Positions 26,149-34,868 of a DNA stretch of 64,000 bases are shown in pieces (the stretch's first letter is position 1; the number at the start of each line of letters is the position of its first letter). This DNA comes from an uncultured Eubacterium sp. (lineage in GTDB: Bacteria > Bacillota > Clostridia > Lachnospirales > Lachnospiraceae), in the NCBI GenBank assembly GCA_910589665.1, contig CAJUTR010000001.1, positions 1 through 64,000 on the forward strand, in the 5' to 3' direction. The notes under the pieces are model-generated. The model was given only the letters and a program-made list of their open reading frames with translations, was not told the origin of the DNA and searched no databases. The position numbers were made by a program, and so were the translations under genes.

Positions 26149-26640
26149 ATGAGTACTAAAAAGTGGCTACAGTTGATTTTTACATTGGTGTTTCTGTTGG
26201 TTGTGAGTGTGGCAGCGAGAGGGACATCGTCAGAGGCGGCAAAGAGACCATATACGGATAAGGATTTGAAATACATGGCGGCCATCATTTACTGCGAGGC
26301 AGGAAATCAGTCGTACGCCGGGAAAATGGGAGTTGGATGCGTTGTGATGAACCGGGTGAAATCTTCCCGTTTTCCGAACACCGTGTTAAAGGTGATCAAA
26401 CAGCCGGGACAGTTTGGACCTGTCCGTCAGGGCAAATTTAAAAGAGAAGTAAAGTACGTCGAGAAAGGAAAATATTCGAGCGGCGCCAGAAGGTCATGTA
26501 TGAAAGCGGCTCAGGAAGTTTTGGAGGGGCAGAGGAAAGTGACCTATAAAGGTAGGAAGCTGAACATGAACAAGTACTATTTCTTTAATGGCAGGCTTTC
26601 CAATCCGAGGCTTCGGATCGGCGGACATCAGTTTAAATAG
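26149..26640 (+). CDS. Small SleB-like cell wall hydrolase
   Basis: Exported Hydrolase_2-family protein (163 aa) paralogous to the gene at 20385 but lacking its charged coiled-coil. The signal peptide (about 1-27) is followed directly by the catalytic domain (about 38-163), with IIYCEAGNQSYAGKMGVGCV carrying the family glutamate, then VVMNRVKSSRFPNTV and a PGQFGPV segment. GGAGGG precedes the ATG at 26149. It has its own promoter with a palindromic site and its own terminator, so it is a single-gene unit that may be independently regulated. Substrate (cortex or vegetative wall) is not determined. Confidence 0.82.
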   Translation: MSTKKWLQLIFTLVFLLVVSVAARGTSSEAAKRPYTDKDLKYMAAIIYCEAGNQSYAGKMGVGCVVMNRVKSSRFPNTVLKVIKQPGQFGPVRQGKFKREVKYVEKGKYSSGARRSCMKAAQEVLEGQRKVTYKGRKLNMNKYYFFNGRLSNPRLRIGGHQFK

Positions 26641-26660
26641 TTCGTGAAAAACGAAAAATG

Positions 26661-26690
26661 CGGTAAATCGTATGATTTATCGTTTTTTTT
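26661..26690 (+). terminator. Terminator after small SleB-like gene
   Basis: CGGTAAATC-gtat-GATTTATCG (9-bp stem with one G-T) followed by eight T residues. Confidence 0.85.
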
Positions 26691-26722
26691 GTTTGAACGC
26701 TTAAAATGTCGTGAGGTTTGCG

Positions 26723-26751
26723 TTGAAATCTTTTTGTGGATGTGGTATCAT
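26723..26751 (+). promoter_or_regulatory. Predicted glnS promoter
   Basis: TTGAAA (26723-26728), 17 bases, TATCAT (26746-26751), 36 bases before the glnS start. No room exists for a T-box leader, so tRNA-sensing control is unlikely. Confidence 0.6.
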
Positions 26752-26786
26752 AAAGTATATGTGCAATTAAGGAGGATTTTGCAGTA

Positions 26787-28457
26787 ATGGCAGAACAGAA
26801 AGAGGAAGAAGTTGTATCAAGGAATTTTATTGAACAGGAGATCGACAAGGATCTGGAGGCAGGCGTTTATCATAATATAGCGACGAGGTTCCCGCCGGAG
26901 CCAAATGGATACTTACATATTGGACATGCAAGATCCATCCTGTTAAACCAGGGACTGGCAAAGAAATACGGAGGAACATTTAATCTGCGGTTTGACGACA
27001 CAAACCCGCAAAAAGAGGATGAGGAGTTTGTTCAGTCGATCCTGGAAGATGTGACATGGGTGTGCGGCGGAGAAAAGCCGCCGGTGTATTTTGCTTCCGA
27101 CTACTTCGAGCAGATGTTTGAGTGCGCCGTAAAACTGATCAAAAAGGGAAAGGCGTATGTGTGCGATCTCTCGGCGGATGAAATACGGGAGTACCGGGGT
27201 ACGCTGACGGAGCCGGGAAAGAACAGTCCTTATCGGGAGCGTTCTGTCGAAGAAAATCTGGAATTGTTTATGAAAATGAAAAGCGGGGAGTTCAAAGACG
27301 GGGAGAAAGTTCTCCGCGCGAAGATCGATATGACGTCCCCGAATATGAACATGCGCGATCCGATCCTTTATCGGGTGGCACATATTATCCACCACAATAC
27401 GGGAGATCAGTGGTGCATTTATCCGATGTATGATTTTGCGCATCCGATCGAAGATGCGGTCGAGGGGATCAGCCACTCGATCTGTACGCTCGAGTTTGAG
27501 GACCACAGACCGCTTTATGACTGGGTGGTCAGGGAATGTGAGTTTGAAGTTCCGCCGCGTCAGATCGAATTCGCAAAACTGTATTTGACTAATGTAGTGA
27601 CCGGCAAGCGCTATATTAAAAAGCTTGTGGAGGAGGGGACAGTAGACGGCTGGGATGATCCGCGTCTCGTGTCGATCACGGCGCTCCGCCGGCGTGGTTT
27701 TACCGCTTCTTCCATCCAGAAGTTTATCGAGCTGTCGGGAATTGCTAAGAGCAATAGTTCTACCGACTATGCGATGCTGGAGTACTGTATCCGCGAGGAC
27801 CTGAAAATGACGCAGCCGCGTATGATGGCGATACTTGATCCGATCAAACTCGTCATCACGAATTACCCTGAGGGGGAGATCGAGTATCTGGATGTGCCGA
27901 ATAATCAGGAAAATCCGGAGATGGGCACGAGAAAAGTGCCGTTTGCCAGAGAGCTTTACATCGAGCGCGAAGATTTTAAGATCGAGCCGCCGAGAAAGTA
28001 TTTCCGGTTGTTCCCCGGAAATGAAGTCCGGCTGATGAGCGCCTATTTTGTAACATGTGAGGATTATATAACCGACGAAGACGGAAATGTCACGGAAATC
28101 CATTGTACGTATGATCCGGAGACGAAGAGCGGCTCAGGTTTTACGGGGCGTAAAGTAAAAGGAACCATTCACTGGGTGGCGGCGCCGACTGCGGGCAAAG
28201 CGGAAATCCGTCTGTATGAGAACCTTGTTGATGAGGAAAAGGGCGTATACAATGAAGACGGTTCCATCAATATCAATCCGGATTCGCTGCAGGTATTGAA
28301 CGAATGTTATGTGGAGCCGGCGCTGATGGAAGCAGAACCAAATGATAAATTCCAGTTTATGAGAACCGGTTATTTTTGTGTCGATACGAAAGATACGACG
28401 GCGGAACGGAAAGTGTTTAACCGCATTGTTTCCCTGAAAAGTTCATATCGTCCCTAA
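26787..28457 (+). CDS. glnS: Glutaminyl-tRNA synthetase
   Basis: Class I synthetase charging tRNA-Gln (556 aa). It has FPPEPNGYLHIGHARSI with the HIGH box (about 33-49), the LRFDDTNPQKED motif near 72, and the glutamine-type signature GWDDPRLVSITALRRRG (about 289-305). The KMSKS-equivalent loop reads VVTGKRYIKKL instead of the MSK form seen in E. coli; the Lys-Arg is kept. The C-terminal half contains the beta-barrel anticodon-binding domains. Start MAEQKEEEVVSRNFIEQEI fits GlnRS rather than GluRS. AGGAGGA precedes the ATG. Having GlnRS means Gln-tRNA can be made directly; GatCAB may still exist elsewhere. Confidence 0.93.
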   Translation: MAEQKEEEVVSRNFIEQEIDKDLEAGVYHNIATRFPPEPNGYLHIGHARSILLNQGLAKKYGGTFNLRFDDTNPQKEDEEFVQSILEDVTWVCGGEKPPVYFASDYFEQMFECAVKLIKKGKAYVCDLSADEIREYRGTLTEPGKNSPYRERSVEENLELFMKMKSGEFKDGEKVLRAKIDMTSPNMNMRDPILYRVAHIIHHNTGDQWCIYPMYDFAHPIEDAVEGISHSICTLEFEDHRPLYDWVVRECEFEVPPRQIEFAKLYLTNVVTGKRYIKKLVEEGTVDGWDDPRLVSITALRRRGFTASSIQKFIELSGIAKSNSSTDYAMLEYCIREDLKMTQPRMMAILDPIKLVITNYPEGEIEYLDVPNNQENPEMGTRKVPFARELYIEREDFKIEPPRKYFRLFPGNEVRLMSAYFVTCEDYITDEDGNVTEIHCTYDPETKSGSGFTGRKVKGTIHWVAAPTAGKAEIRLYENLVDEEKGVYNEDGSININPDSLQVLNECYVEPALMEAEPNDKFQFMRTGYFCVDTKDTTAERKVFNRIVSLKSSYRP

Positions 28458-28559
28458 CGCCTTGATGTGCGATGTGGATGGTAGGATATATAAATGTGCA
28501 GGAGTCTTGTGCATATATGACGAAAAAATATTGCAGTGCTGCAAAGAATGGAGGATTCT

Positions 28560-29405
28560 ATGAGTAATTTATTTGCTGGGCTGGAGAGCCTGGGGTTGAA
28601 GGTGAAGAAGGACATAGATGTTTTTGAGGAAGATAAGAAAGAAGAGGCGGGAACCGGAAAGGGAGCGGAAAACAAGCCAAAGGAGATCAGTGAAGAAAGC
28701 CTTCTTTTTGAAAAAACGCATAAGTGTCCGGTTTGCGATACCGAGTTCAAATGTAAGATGGTGCGTACTGGAAAGGCAAAACTTATATCGCAGGATATGG
28801 ATCTGCGCCCGAAATATCAGGGGATTGATCCGCTCAAATACGATGCGATTCTTTGTCCTACGTGCGGATATGCTTCCCTGAACCGTTATTTCAACTTTGT
28901 GATGTCTTCGCAGGCAAAGCAGATTAAGGAGCAGATTTCGAGTACCTTTAAGTATACGTCCGAGAATGGAAAGGTGTATTCTTACGATGAGGCGATCACC
29001 AGGCACAAAATGGCGCTATTGAACACAGTAGTCAAAAAGGGAAAACTGAGTGAACGCGCGTATACGTGTTTAAAGCTGGCGTGGCTGTTCCGCGGTAAGC
29101 GCGAAGAAATGATGAAAGGTGAGTATAAGAAAGAGGAGATCGAAGCAATTGCCAAAGAAGAGATCGAATGTCTCAAAAATGCGCATGAAGGCTTTATTTC
29201 CGCTTTCTCACAGGAAGATTTTCCGATGTGCGGCATGGACGAATATACCGTTACCTTTTTAGTCGCCGAACTTTCCAGGCGGATCGGGGACAAGGAGGAG
29301 GCAAAGCGCTGGGTATCAAAGGTACTTGTTGCGAGGGATGCCAACCGGCGTATTAAGGACAAGGCGCTTGCGTTAAAAGAGTCGCTTCAGTCGGATGGCG
29401 CATGA
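28560..29405 (+). CDS. DUF2225 family zinc-ribbon-like protein
   Basis: Cytoplasmic protein of unknown function (281 aa) belonging to DUF2225. After a charged N-terminal region (about 1-50) come two cysteine pairs, CPVCDTEF (about 56-63) and CPTCGYASL (about 98-106), which probably bind a metal. A helical TPR-like C-terminal half follows (about 130-281). GGAGG precedes ATG 28560. Its stop overlaps the start of the next gene by 4 bp (ATGA), so the two are translationally coupled and may share a role. Confidence 0.8.
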   Translation: MSNLFAGLESLGLKVKKDIDVFEEDKKEEAGTGKGAENKPKEISEESLLFEKTHKCPVCDTEFKCKMVRTGKAKLISQDMDLRPKYQGIDPLKYDAILCPTCGYASLNRYFNFVMSSQAKQIKEQISSTFKYTSENGKVYSYDEAITRHKMALLNTVVKKGKLSERAYTCLKLAWLFRGKREEMMKGEYKKEEIEAIAKEEIECLKNAHEGFISAFSQEDFPMCGMDEYTVTFLVAELSRRIGDKEEAKRWVSKVLVARDANRRIKDKALALKESLQSDGA

Positions 29406-30280
29406 TGACTCATATACAAATGGAAACACTGATCGATCTGTTACTGGATGCGTGCATGGACAGCATAAAGCTTCTGCCGTTTTTAATGGCGGCTTACGTG
29501 ATCATGGAGTATCTGGAGCATAAGACCAGTACGAAAACCCGGGCCGTAGTGCGGAAGGCTGGGAGATTGGGGCCGTTGGCGGGAGGATTGGCGGGGATAT
29601 TCCCCCAGTGTGGATTTTCAGCGGCGGCGTCCAATCTTTATGCGGGAGGAATTATAACGATGGGAACGCTATTGGCCGTATTTTTATCTACTTCGGACGA
29701 GATGCTTCCTATTTTCATCTCGGAAGCAGTGGATGCCCGCATTGTCCTTGTCATCCTTGGTATGAAAGCGGTGATGGGAATACTGACCGGTTTTTTTGTC
29801 GATTTTGTGTTCCGCTTCCGTCCGTCTCCGATCCGCTATAAGGAAATCCATACCCGGTGCGAGAGCGAGCACTGCGGGTGTGACAGGGGCATTTTCCGGT
29901 CGGCTCTCGTTCATACGGGGAAGATTTTCCTGTTTATTCTTTTATTTACGATTGTTTTGAATGTGTTGGTCGCCCTGATCGGCGAAGAGCGCCTGGTTGC
30001 TTTTATGTCTGGCCAGCCGTTGTTAGGGCCGGTTCTTGCTGGGATCGTCGGACTCATTCCGAACTGTGCTTCCTCGGTCGTGATCACACAATTGTATTTG
30101 AACGAGTTCATTAGTTTCGGAACGATGATGTCCGGACTTTTGGTCGGAGCCGGCGCCGGACTTCTCGTGCTATTCCAGACAAACCGGAGATGGAAGGAAA
30201 ATCTTTTACTTTTGTCAATCCTGTATGTTTCCGGCACCGTATGGGGGATCTTCATCGACGTTATCACGCATTATTTTTGA
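29402..30280 (+). CDS. Predicted multi-pass metal exporter (ArsP_2-type)
   Basis: Polytopic membrane protein (292 aa, about eight to ten hydrophobic segments) resembling the putative heavy-metal exporter family ArsP_2, some members of which are annotated as manganese transporters. It shows an internal duplication: GIFPQCGFSAAASNLYAGG (about 61-79) and GLIPNCASSVVITQLYLNE (about 219-237) each carry a Pro-x-Cys signature in a membrane helix. A Cys/His-rich loop between the halves (TRCESEHCGCDRG, about 150-162) could bind metal. The ATG overlaps the preceding gene's stop. It converges with, and overlaps by 10 bp, the minus-strand gene. Substrate is inferred from family only. Confidence 0.72.
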   Translation: MMTHIQMETLIDLLLDACMDSIKLLPFLMAAYVIMEYLEHKTSTKTRAVVRKAGRLGPLAGGLAGIFPQCGFSAAASNLYAGGIITMGTLLAVFLSTSDEMLPIFISEAVDARIVLVILGMKAVMGILTGFFVDFVFRFRPSPIRYKEIHTRCESEHCGCDRGIFRSALVHTGKIFLFILLFTIVLNVLVALIGEERLVAFMSGQPLLGPVLAGIVGLIPNCASSVVITQLYLNEFISFGTMMSGLLVGAGAGLLVLFQTNRRWKENLLLLSILYVSGTVWGIFIDVITHYF

Positions 30281-30990
30281 GAGAGGATCCCATTGCACTT
30301 GATCATAGCGCGGGGAAGGGCGTCTTTTGATGTTTTCCACGGGGCGTCTGCATTTCGGTAATCGAATTTGTCGATGAACCAGGAAAGTTCTTCTTCCATA
30401 CGGGTGTAATTGTCCAAAAAGACTAGGTTTAGGTCGTCCGTGAACTGTTCGAGCGCGTTTCCGGATAGATAGGATGGGGCCTTTTCGTACAGCATGCCGT
30501 AATGTTCCAGGCAGAAGCCGCGTGACTTCTTGAATTTTGTTACGAAGGCGGGATCTTCTTCATATAAATAGAACGTTGTCGCCACATACCGCTCAAACGT
30601 GTGACGGATCCGGTCGCAGATAAAGCACGAGCGGCTGATCTGGTCGGTAAAAGAAAATAAAGGAGTTGTTTCTTTTTTGGAAAACAGGCCGTGAGGCTGT
30701 TTTCTTCCTTTTTTCTGTAATGCTTCGATGTTTTGTATCATATTCTTCATATGAGTGTCGATCACGAGCGCAAGTCCCAGACGGTTTTCGAAATCGTACA
30801 GAGCCTGCATATGCGGGGCGCAGAACCCCATCTTGTCCGTGGTGAGCCGGATGTCGTCTTCCATGTAACTGGGGCCCATCGTAAAGGCTACGGCTTCGTC
30901 TTCGAGCGCTTTTTTCATGGCACAGACCGGACACTCACATTCCTGTTCGAATATGTCGTTGACGGGGATGGTGTATAACTGTTCTTTCAT
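30271..30990 (-). CDS. DUF6062-like cysteine-rich protein
   Basis: Cytoplasmic protein of unknown function (239 aa), most like DUF6062 of Clostridia. Four cysteine motifs are spaced along it: CECPVC near the start, GFCAPHM (about 75-81), CFICDR near the middle and RGFCLEHYG (about 163-171). The repeated C-x2-C and Cys-x2-His pattern suggests two metal-binding units, perhaps an internal duplication. No signal peptide or membrane helix is seen. ATG 30990 is favoured by an AGAGAGTG site; a GTG nine bases upstream (30999) is the alternative. It is antisense-convergent with the metal exporter gene. Confidence 0.65.
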   Translation of the reverse strand: MKEQLYTIPVNDIFEQECECPVCAMKKALEDEAVAFTMGPSYMEDDIRLTTDKMGFCAPHMQALYDFENRLGLALVIDTHMKNMIQNIEALQKKGRKQPHGLFSKKETTPLFSFTDQISRSCFICDRIRHTFERYVATTFYLYEEDPAFVTKFKKSRGFCLEHYGMLYEKAPSYLSGNALEQFTDDLNLVFLDNYTRMEEELSWFIDKFDYRNADAPWKTSKDALPRAMIKCNGILSQK

Positions 30991-31149
30991 TTGATTCACT
31001 CTCTTTCTTGGATTCGTTTGTTTTAGGTGCGATTTATACTGATTTTACCATATAAGGAAAAAGAATGCAAAAAAGTGAGAAAATGAAAGAAAAAGAGAGA
31101 TAATCAAATAAAAACCATTAAAATATAAAAAAAACCAAAGACGTACGAT

Positions 31150-31178
31150 TTGCAAATAGGGAAAGAAGTGGCTATTAT
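31150..31178 (+). promoter_or_regulatory. Predicted groESL promoter
   Basis: TTGCAA (31150-31155), 17 bases, TATTAT (31173-31178), placing the start site about where the CIRCE operator begins. Confidence 0.65.
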
Positions 31179-31189
31179 AAAATCAATCG

Positions 31190-31216
31190 CTAGCACTCAA
31201 TGAAAGAGAGTGCTAA
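31190..31216 (+). promoter_or_regulatory. CIRCE element (HrcA operator)
   Basis: CTAGCACTC (31190-31198), nine bases, GAGTGCTAA (31208-31216). It matches the CIRCE consensus TTAGCACTC-N9-GAGTGCTAA at all but the first base. It implies heat-shock control by HrcA, which is not encoded here. Confidence 0.96.
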
Positions 31217-31307
31217 CAGGAAGCGAAGAAAGTTTGTGTGTGCATGTCCAGACATACAACAGTGTCAAAGGCCGTGTGCGCATGGAAAAAGAATGGAGGA
31301 AATAGAA

Positions 31308-31595
31308 ATGAAATTAGTACCATTGGGCGACAGAGTTGTTTTGCAGCAATTGGATGCAGAGGAAACTACGAAATCCGGTATCGTTCTTCCTGGTCAGGCG
31401 CAGGAAAAACCGCAGCAGGCTGAAGTGATCGCAGTTGGACCAGGCGGTATGGTAGACGGGAAAGAAGTGAAGATGGAAGTGAAGGTCGGCGACAAGGTGA
31501 TCTATTCAAAATACTCGGGTACCGATGTAAAATTGGAGGATAATGAATATGTCGTTGTCCGTCAGAATGATATCGTAGCGATCGTGGAAGAGTAA
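31308..31595 (+). CDS. groES: Co-chaperonin GroES
   Basis: Heptameric lid of the GroEL chamber (95 aa, standard length). It has the N-terminal KLVPLGDRVVLQQLDAEE and the mobile loop TTKSGIVLPGQAQEKPQQ (about 19-36) that contacts GroEL, then GDKVIYSKYSGTDVK and the C-terminal VVRQNDIVAIVE. GGAGGA (31295-31300) gives the ATG at 31308. It is under CIRCE and followed by groEL after 56 bp. Confidence 0.97.
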   Translation: MKLVPLGDRVVLQQLDAEETTKSGIVLPGQAQEKPQQAEVIAVGPGGMVDGKEVKMEVKVGDKVIYSKYSGTDVKLEDNEYVVVRQNDIVAIVEE

Positions 31596-31651
31596 CGATG
31601 CAAAATGGTTGTAAAAGGATTGTAAATTTGTAGTTAAATTAGGAGGTCATC

Positions 31652-33277
31652 ATGGCAAAGGAAATTAAATTTGGAGTAGAGGCCAGATCAGCACTCGAGA
31701 CTGGCGTGAATAAACTGGCAGATACCGTACGCGTAACATTGGGACCAAAAGGACGTAACGTCGTTCTAGACAAATCGTTTGGCGCGCCGCTCATTACAAA
31801 TGACGGTGTGACGATCGCGAAAGAAATCGAACTGGAAGACGCGTTTGAGAATATGGGCGCGCAGCTCGTAAAAGAAGTGGCTACGAAGACAAACGACGTA
31901 GCTGGTGATGGTACGACGACAGCTACCGTACTGGCGCAGGCGATGATCAACGAGGGAATGAAGAACCTGGCAGCAGGCGCGAACCCGATCATCCTGCGAA
32001 AGGGCATGAAAAGGGCGACAGACTGTGCGGTGGACGCGATCAAAGAGATGAGCGAGACGCTGCAGGGCAAAGAGCAGATCGCGAAAGTAGCAGCGATTTC
32101 AGCCGGAGATGAGCAGGTCGGCGAGATGGTCGCCGACGCGATGGAGAAAGTTTCGAACGACGGCGTTATCACGATCGAGGAATCAAAGACGATGATGACG
32201 GAGCTGGATCTCGTAGAGGGAATGCAGTTTGACCGTGGTTATCTTTCCGCTTATATGGCAACGGATATGGATAAGATGGAAGCAAATCTCGAAAATCCAT
32301 ATATCCTTATTACAGATAAGAAGATTTCCAACATCCAGGAGATCCTGCCGCTTCTTGAGCAGGTTGTACAATCGAGCGCGAAACTCCTCATTATCGCAGA
32401 GGACGTAGAGGGTGAGGCGCTGAGCACACTCGTACTGAATAAGCTGCGCGGCACGTTCCAGGTCGTAGCGGTGAAAGCGCCTGGCTATGGCGACAGAAGA
32501 AAAGAGATGCTCAAAGATATCGCGATCCTTACCGGTGGTGAAGTGATCACGGAAGAGCTCGGACTGGATCTGAAAGATACGACGATGGATCAGCTCGGCC
32601 GCGCGAAATCGGTAAAAGTTCAGAAAGAAAATACGATCATCGTAGACGGCGAAGGAGATAAGGGTGAGATCGAGGCCCGCGTATCCCAGATCCGCAAGCA
32701 GATTGAAGAGACGACATCGGATTTTGACCGCGAGAAACTGCAGGAGCGTTTGGCAAAACTGGCCGGCGGCGTAGCAGTCATCCGTGTCGGCGCTGCGACA
32801 GAGACGGAAATGCAGGAAGCAAAACTCCGTATGGAAGACGCCCTGGCAGCTACGAGAGCGGCTGTGGAGGAAGGAATCATCGCAGGAGGCGGTTCCGCAT
32901 ATATCCACGCGGCAAAAGAGGTTTCCAAACTGGCTTCTGATATGGAAGGCGACGAGAAGACCGGCGCGAACATTATTTTGCGCGCACTGGAATCTCCGCT
33001 CCGCACGATCGCGGAAAACGCAGGACTCGAAGGTTCTGTGATCATTGATAAAGTAGCGGCAGAGAAACCGGGATTTGGCTTTGACGCGCTGAAAGAAGAG
33101 TATGTCAACATGGTCGAGAATGGTATCCTTGACCCGGCGAAGGTGACGAGAAGCGCGCTCCAGAACGCGACGAGCGTAGCATCTACGCTGTTGACGACAG
33201 AGTCCGTCGTTGCCAATATCAAAGAAGATGTACCACCGATGCCGGCCGGGGGAGCTCCTGGCATGGGCATGATGTAA
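31652..33277 (+). CDS. groEL: Chaperonin GroEL
   Basis: ATP-driven 14-mer folding chamber (541 aa). Visible are TLGPKGRNVVLDKSFG (about 30-45), the nucleotide motif AGDGTTTATVLAQ (about 85-97), and the family signature AATETEMQEAKLRMEDAL around 403. The C-terminus ends in a short Gly/Met tail (APGMGMM), the typical flexible GGM end in reduced form. AGGAGG precedes the ATG. A strong terminator closes the operon. Confidence 0.98.
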   Translation: MAKEIKFGVEARSALETGVNKLADTVRVTLGPKGRNVVLDKSFGAPLITNDGVTIAKEIELEDAFENMGAQLVKEVATKTNDVAGDGTTTATVLAQAMINEGMKNLAAGANPIILRKGMKRATDCAVDAIKEMSETLQGKEQIAKVAAISAGDEQVGEMVADAMEKVSNDGVITIEESKTMMTELDLVEGMQFDRGYLSAYMATDMDKMEANLENPYILITDKKISNIQEILPLLEQVVQSSAKLLIIAEDVEGEALSTLVLNKLRGTFQVVAVKAPGYGDRRKEMLKDIAILTGGEVITEELGLDLKDTTMDQLGRAKSVKVQKENTIIVDGEGDKGEIEARVSQIRKQIEETTSDFDREKLQERLAKLAGGVAVIRVGAATETEMQEAKLRMEDALAATRAAVEEGIIAGGGSAYIHAAKEVSKLASDMEGDEKTGANIILRALESPLRTIAENAGLEGSVIIDKVAAEKPGFGFDALKEEYVNMVENGILDPAKVTRSALQNATSVASTLLTTESVVANIKEDVPPMPAGGAPGMGMM

Positions 33278-33299
33278 GACAATGGAATAAATTTAGAGG

Positions 33300-33328
33300 C
33301 GCCCGCTCGGAAGAGCGGGCGTTTTGAT
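33300..33328 (+). terminator. Terminator after groEL
   Basis: CGCCCGCTC-ggaa-GAGCGGGCG (33300-33321), a 9-bp GC-rich perfect stem, followed by TTTTGATTT. Confidence 0.92.
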
Positions 33329-33348
33329 TTCTAGCACACAAGTCCCAT

Positions 33349-33377
33349 TTGACCTATTTTACGAATCGTGCTACAAT
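33349..33377 (+). promoter_or_regulatory. Predicted promoter of the folate-pheA operon
   Basis: TTGACC (33349-33354), 17 bases, TACAAT (33372-33377). A possible upstream GTG start of folE at 33368 lies inside this promoter, so folE should start at 33428. Confidence 0.7.
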
Positions 33378-33427
33378 ATGTAAAAGAAGAAACGCATATT
33401 AGTTGTGGCGAATGGAGCAGATCAAAA

Positions 33428-33979
33428 ATGGATAAAGAGAAGATCAAACAGGCGGTTTCCCTCTTTTTAGAGGGAATTGGTGAGGACAAAGACCGGGAGG
33501 GGCTGAGAGAGACTCCGGAACGGATTGCCAAAATGTGTGAGGAGATATTTGAGGGGTATGGCAGTGATGCGTCGGAACACCTGAACCGAACGTTTTCTTC
33601 GGAACAAAAAGGGCTTGTGGTGGAAAAGGATATTACCTTTTTTTCCATGTGTGAGCATCATCTCCTTCCCTTTTACGGGAAAATACATATCGGGTATGTG
33701 CCGGACAAGAGAGTAGTGGGGATCAGCAAACTGGCCAGGACGGTGGAGACGTTTGCGAGACGGGCGCAGATCCAGGAACAGCTTACGGATCAGATCGCGG
33801 ATGCGATCATGGATATTCTGCAGCCGAAGGGCGTGATCGTCATGGCGGAAGCAGAGCATATGTGTATGACGATGCGGGGAGTGAAAAAGCCGGGCAGTAA
33901 GACGGTGACGGTCAGCACGAGGGGCTGTATGGAGGAGCAGGAGGATAAGCAGGATTTTTTTGAACTATTGAGAAATTAA
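33428..33979 (+). CDS. folE: GTP cyclohydrolase I
   Basis: First enzyme of tetrahydrofolate synthesis, converting GTP to dihydroneopterin triphosphate (183 aa). Zinc ligands are visible as Cys75 and His78 in MCEHHLLPF, with the third Cys in HMCMTMRG (about 138-145). Substrate-binding segments GISKLARTVETFARR and IQEQLT are conserved. GGAG lies 10 bases before the ATG. It starts a run of folate genes (folE, folP, folB-folK). Confidence 0.96.
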   Translation: MDKEKIKQAVSLFLEGIGEDKDREGLRETPERIAKMCEEIFEGYGSDASEHLNRTFSSEQKGLVVEKDITFFSMCEHHLLPFYGKIHIGYVPDKRVVGISKLARTVETFARRAQIQEQLTDQIADAIMDILQPKGVIVMAEAEHMCMTMRGVKKPGSKTVTVSTRGCMEEQEDKQDFFELLRN

Positions 33980-33986
33980 GGGTAGA

Positions 33987-34868
33987 ATGGGAGACGGCGG
34001 CACTCGAAACATTACAATGGAACAGGTGGTAGAACGGAAGATGAAGATAGGAAATCGTGAGTTTGAATTTGGTAAAAAAGTGTATGTCATGGGGATTTTA
34101 AATGTTACGCCGGATTCTTTTTCAGATGGCGGGCAGTTTTTTCAGGCAGAACAGGCGGTACGGCAGGCACAGCAGATGATCGCGGACGGTGCGGATCTGA
34201 TCGATATCGGCGGCGAATCAACGCGTCCGGGACACACGCAGATCTCGGATGAGGAAGAAATAGAGCGGGTTGTGCCGGTCATCCGTCGGATCAAAGAACG
34301 ATTTGAGATACCGGTTTCGATTGATACGTATAAGAGCAGCGTGGCGAAAGCGGCGTTGGAAGCCGGTGCAGACCTTCTAAATGATATATGGGGGTTTTTA
34401 TATGATGAGGAGATGGCGGTGCTGGCTTCGGCGCATGATGCGGCGGTTTGCCTGATGCACAACCGGGAAGCGGCGGTTTATGATGAGCTGGTGCCTGACG
34501 TAATAAAAGATTTGGAGAGGTGTTTGGCAATTGCCGAGAAACATGGCGTGAAGAGAGAGAAGATCATATTAGATCCCGGCATTGGTTTCGGCAAAACCTA
34601 TGAGCAGAACCTGGAGATCATGAACCATTTGGAGCAGATCTGCGGGATGGGGTATCCGGTTCTCCTCGGGGCATCGAGAAAGAGCATGATCGGACTGACA
34701 CTCGATCTTCCCGTGACAGATCGGGAGGAGGGAACGATAGCGACGTCCGTGATCGGGGCGATGAAAGGGTGCGATTTTGTACGGGTACATAACGTCCGGG
34801 CGAATGTCCGGGCGCTGAAGATGACAGAAGCGATTCGAAAAGGAGGAATTTGTGATGGACAAGATTGA
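33987..34868 (+). CDS. folP: Dihydropteroate synthase
   Basis: TIM-barrel enzyme condensing dihydropterin pyrophosphate with p-aminobenzoate; target of sulfonamides (293 aa). It has MGILNVTPDSFSDGGQFF (about 34-51), DIGGESTRPGH (about 72-82), a VSIDTYKSSVAKAALEAGAD segment, ILDPGIGFGKT near 194 and the terminal RVHNVRANVRALKM. The ATG at 33987 lies 8 bp after folE behind AAGGG. An in-frame ATG at 34041 gives a more usual N-terminus and may be the true start. Its end overlaps the next gene by 14 bp. Confidence 0.95.
   Translation: MGDGGTRNITMEQVVERKMKIGNREFEFGKKVYVMGILNVTPDSFSDGGQFFQAEQAVRQAQQMIADGADLIDIGGESTRPGHTQISDEEEIERVVPVIRRIKERFEIPVSIDTYKSSVAKAALEAGADLLNDIWGFLYDEEMAVLASAHDAAVCLMHNREAAVYDELVPDVIKDLERCLAIAEKHGVKREKIILDPGIGFGKTYEQNLEIMNHLEQICGMGYPVLLGASRKSMIGLTLDLPVTDREEGTIATSVIGAMKGCDFVRVHNVRANVRALKMTEAIRKGGICDGQD

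Noticed and set aside
26943..28103. 386-codon minus-strand open frame opposite glnS
   Set aside because: No recognisable domain, no ribosome site, and full overlap with a well-supported synthetase gene.
33368..33427. Upstream GTG start for folE
   Set aside because: It lies inside the predicted promoter, before the transcription start.
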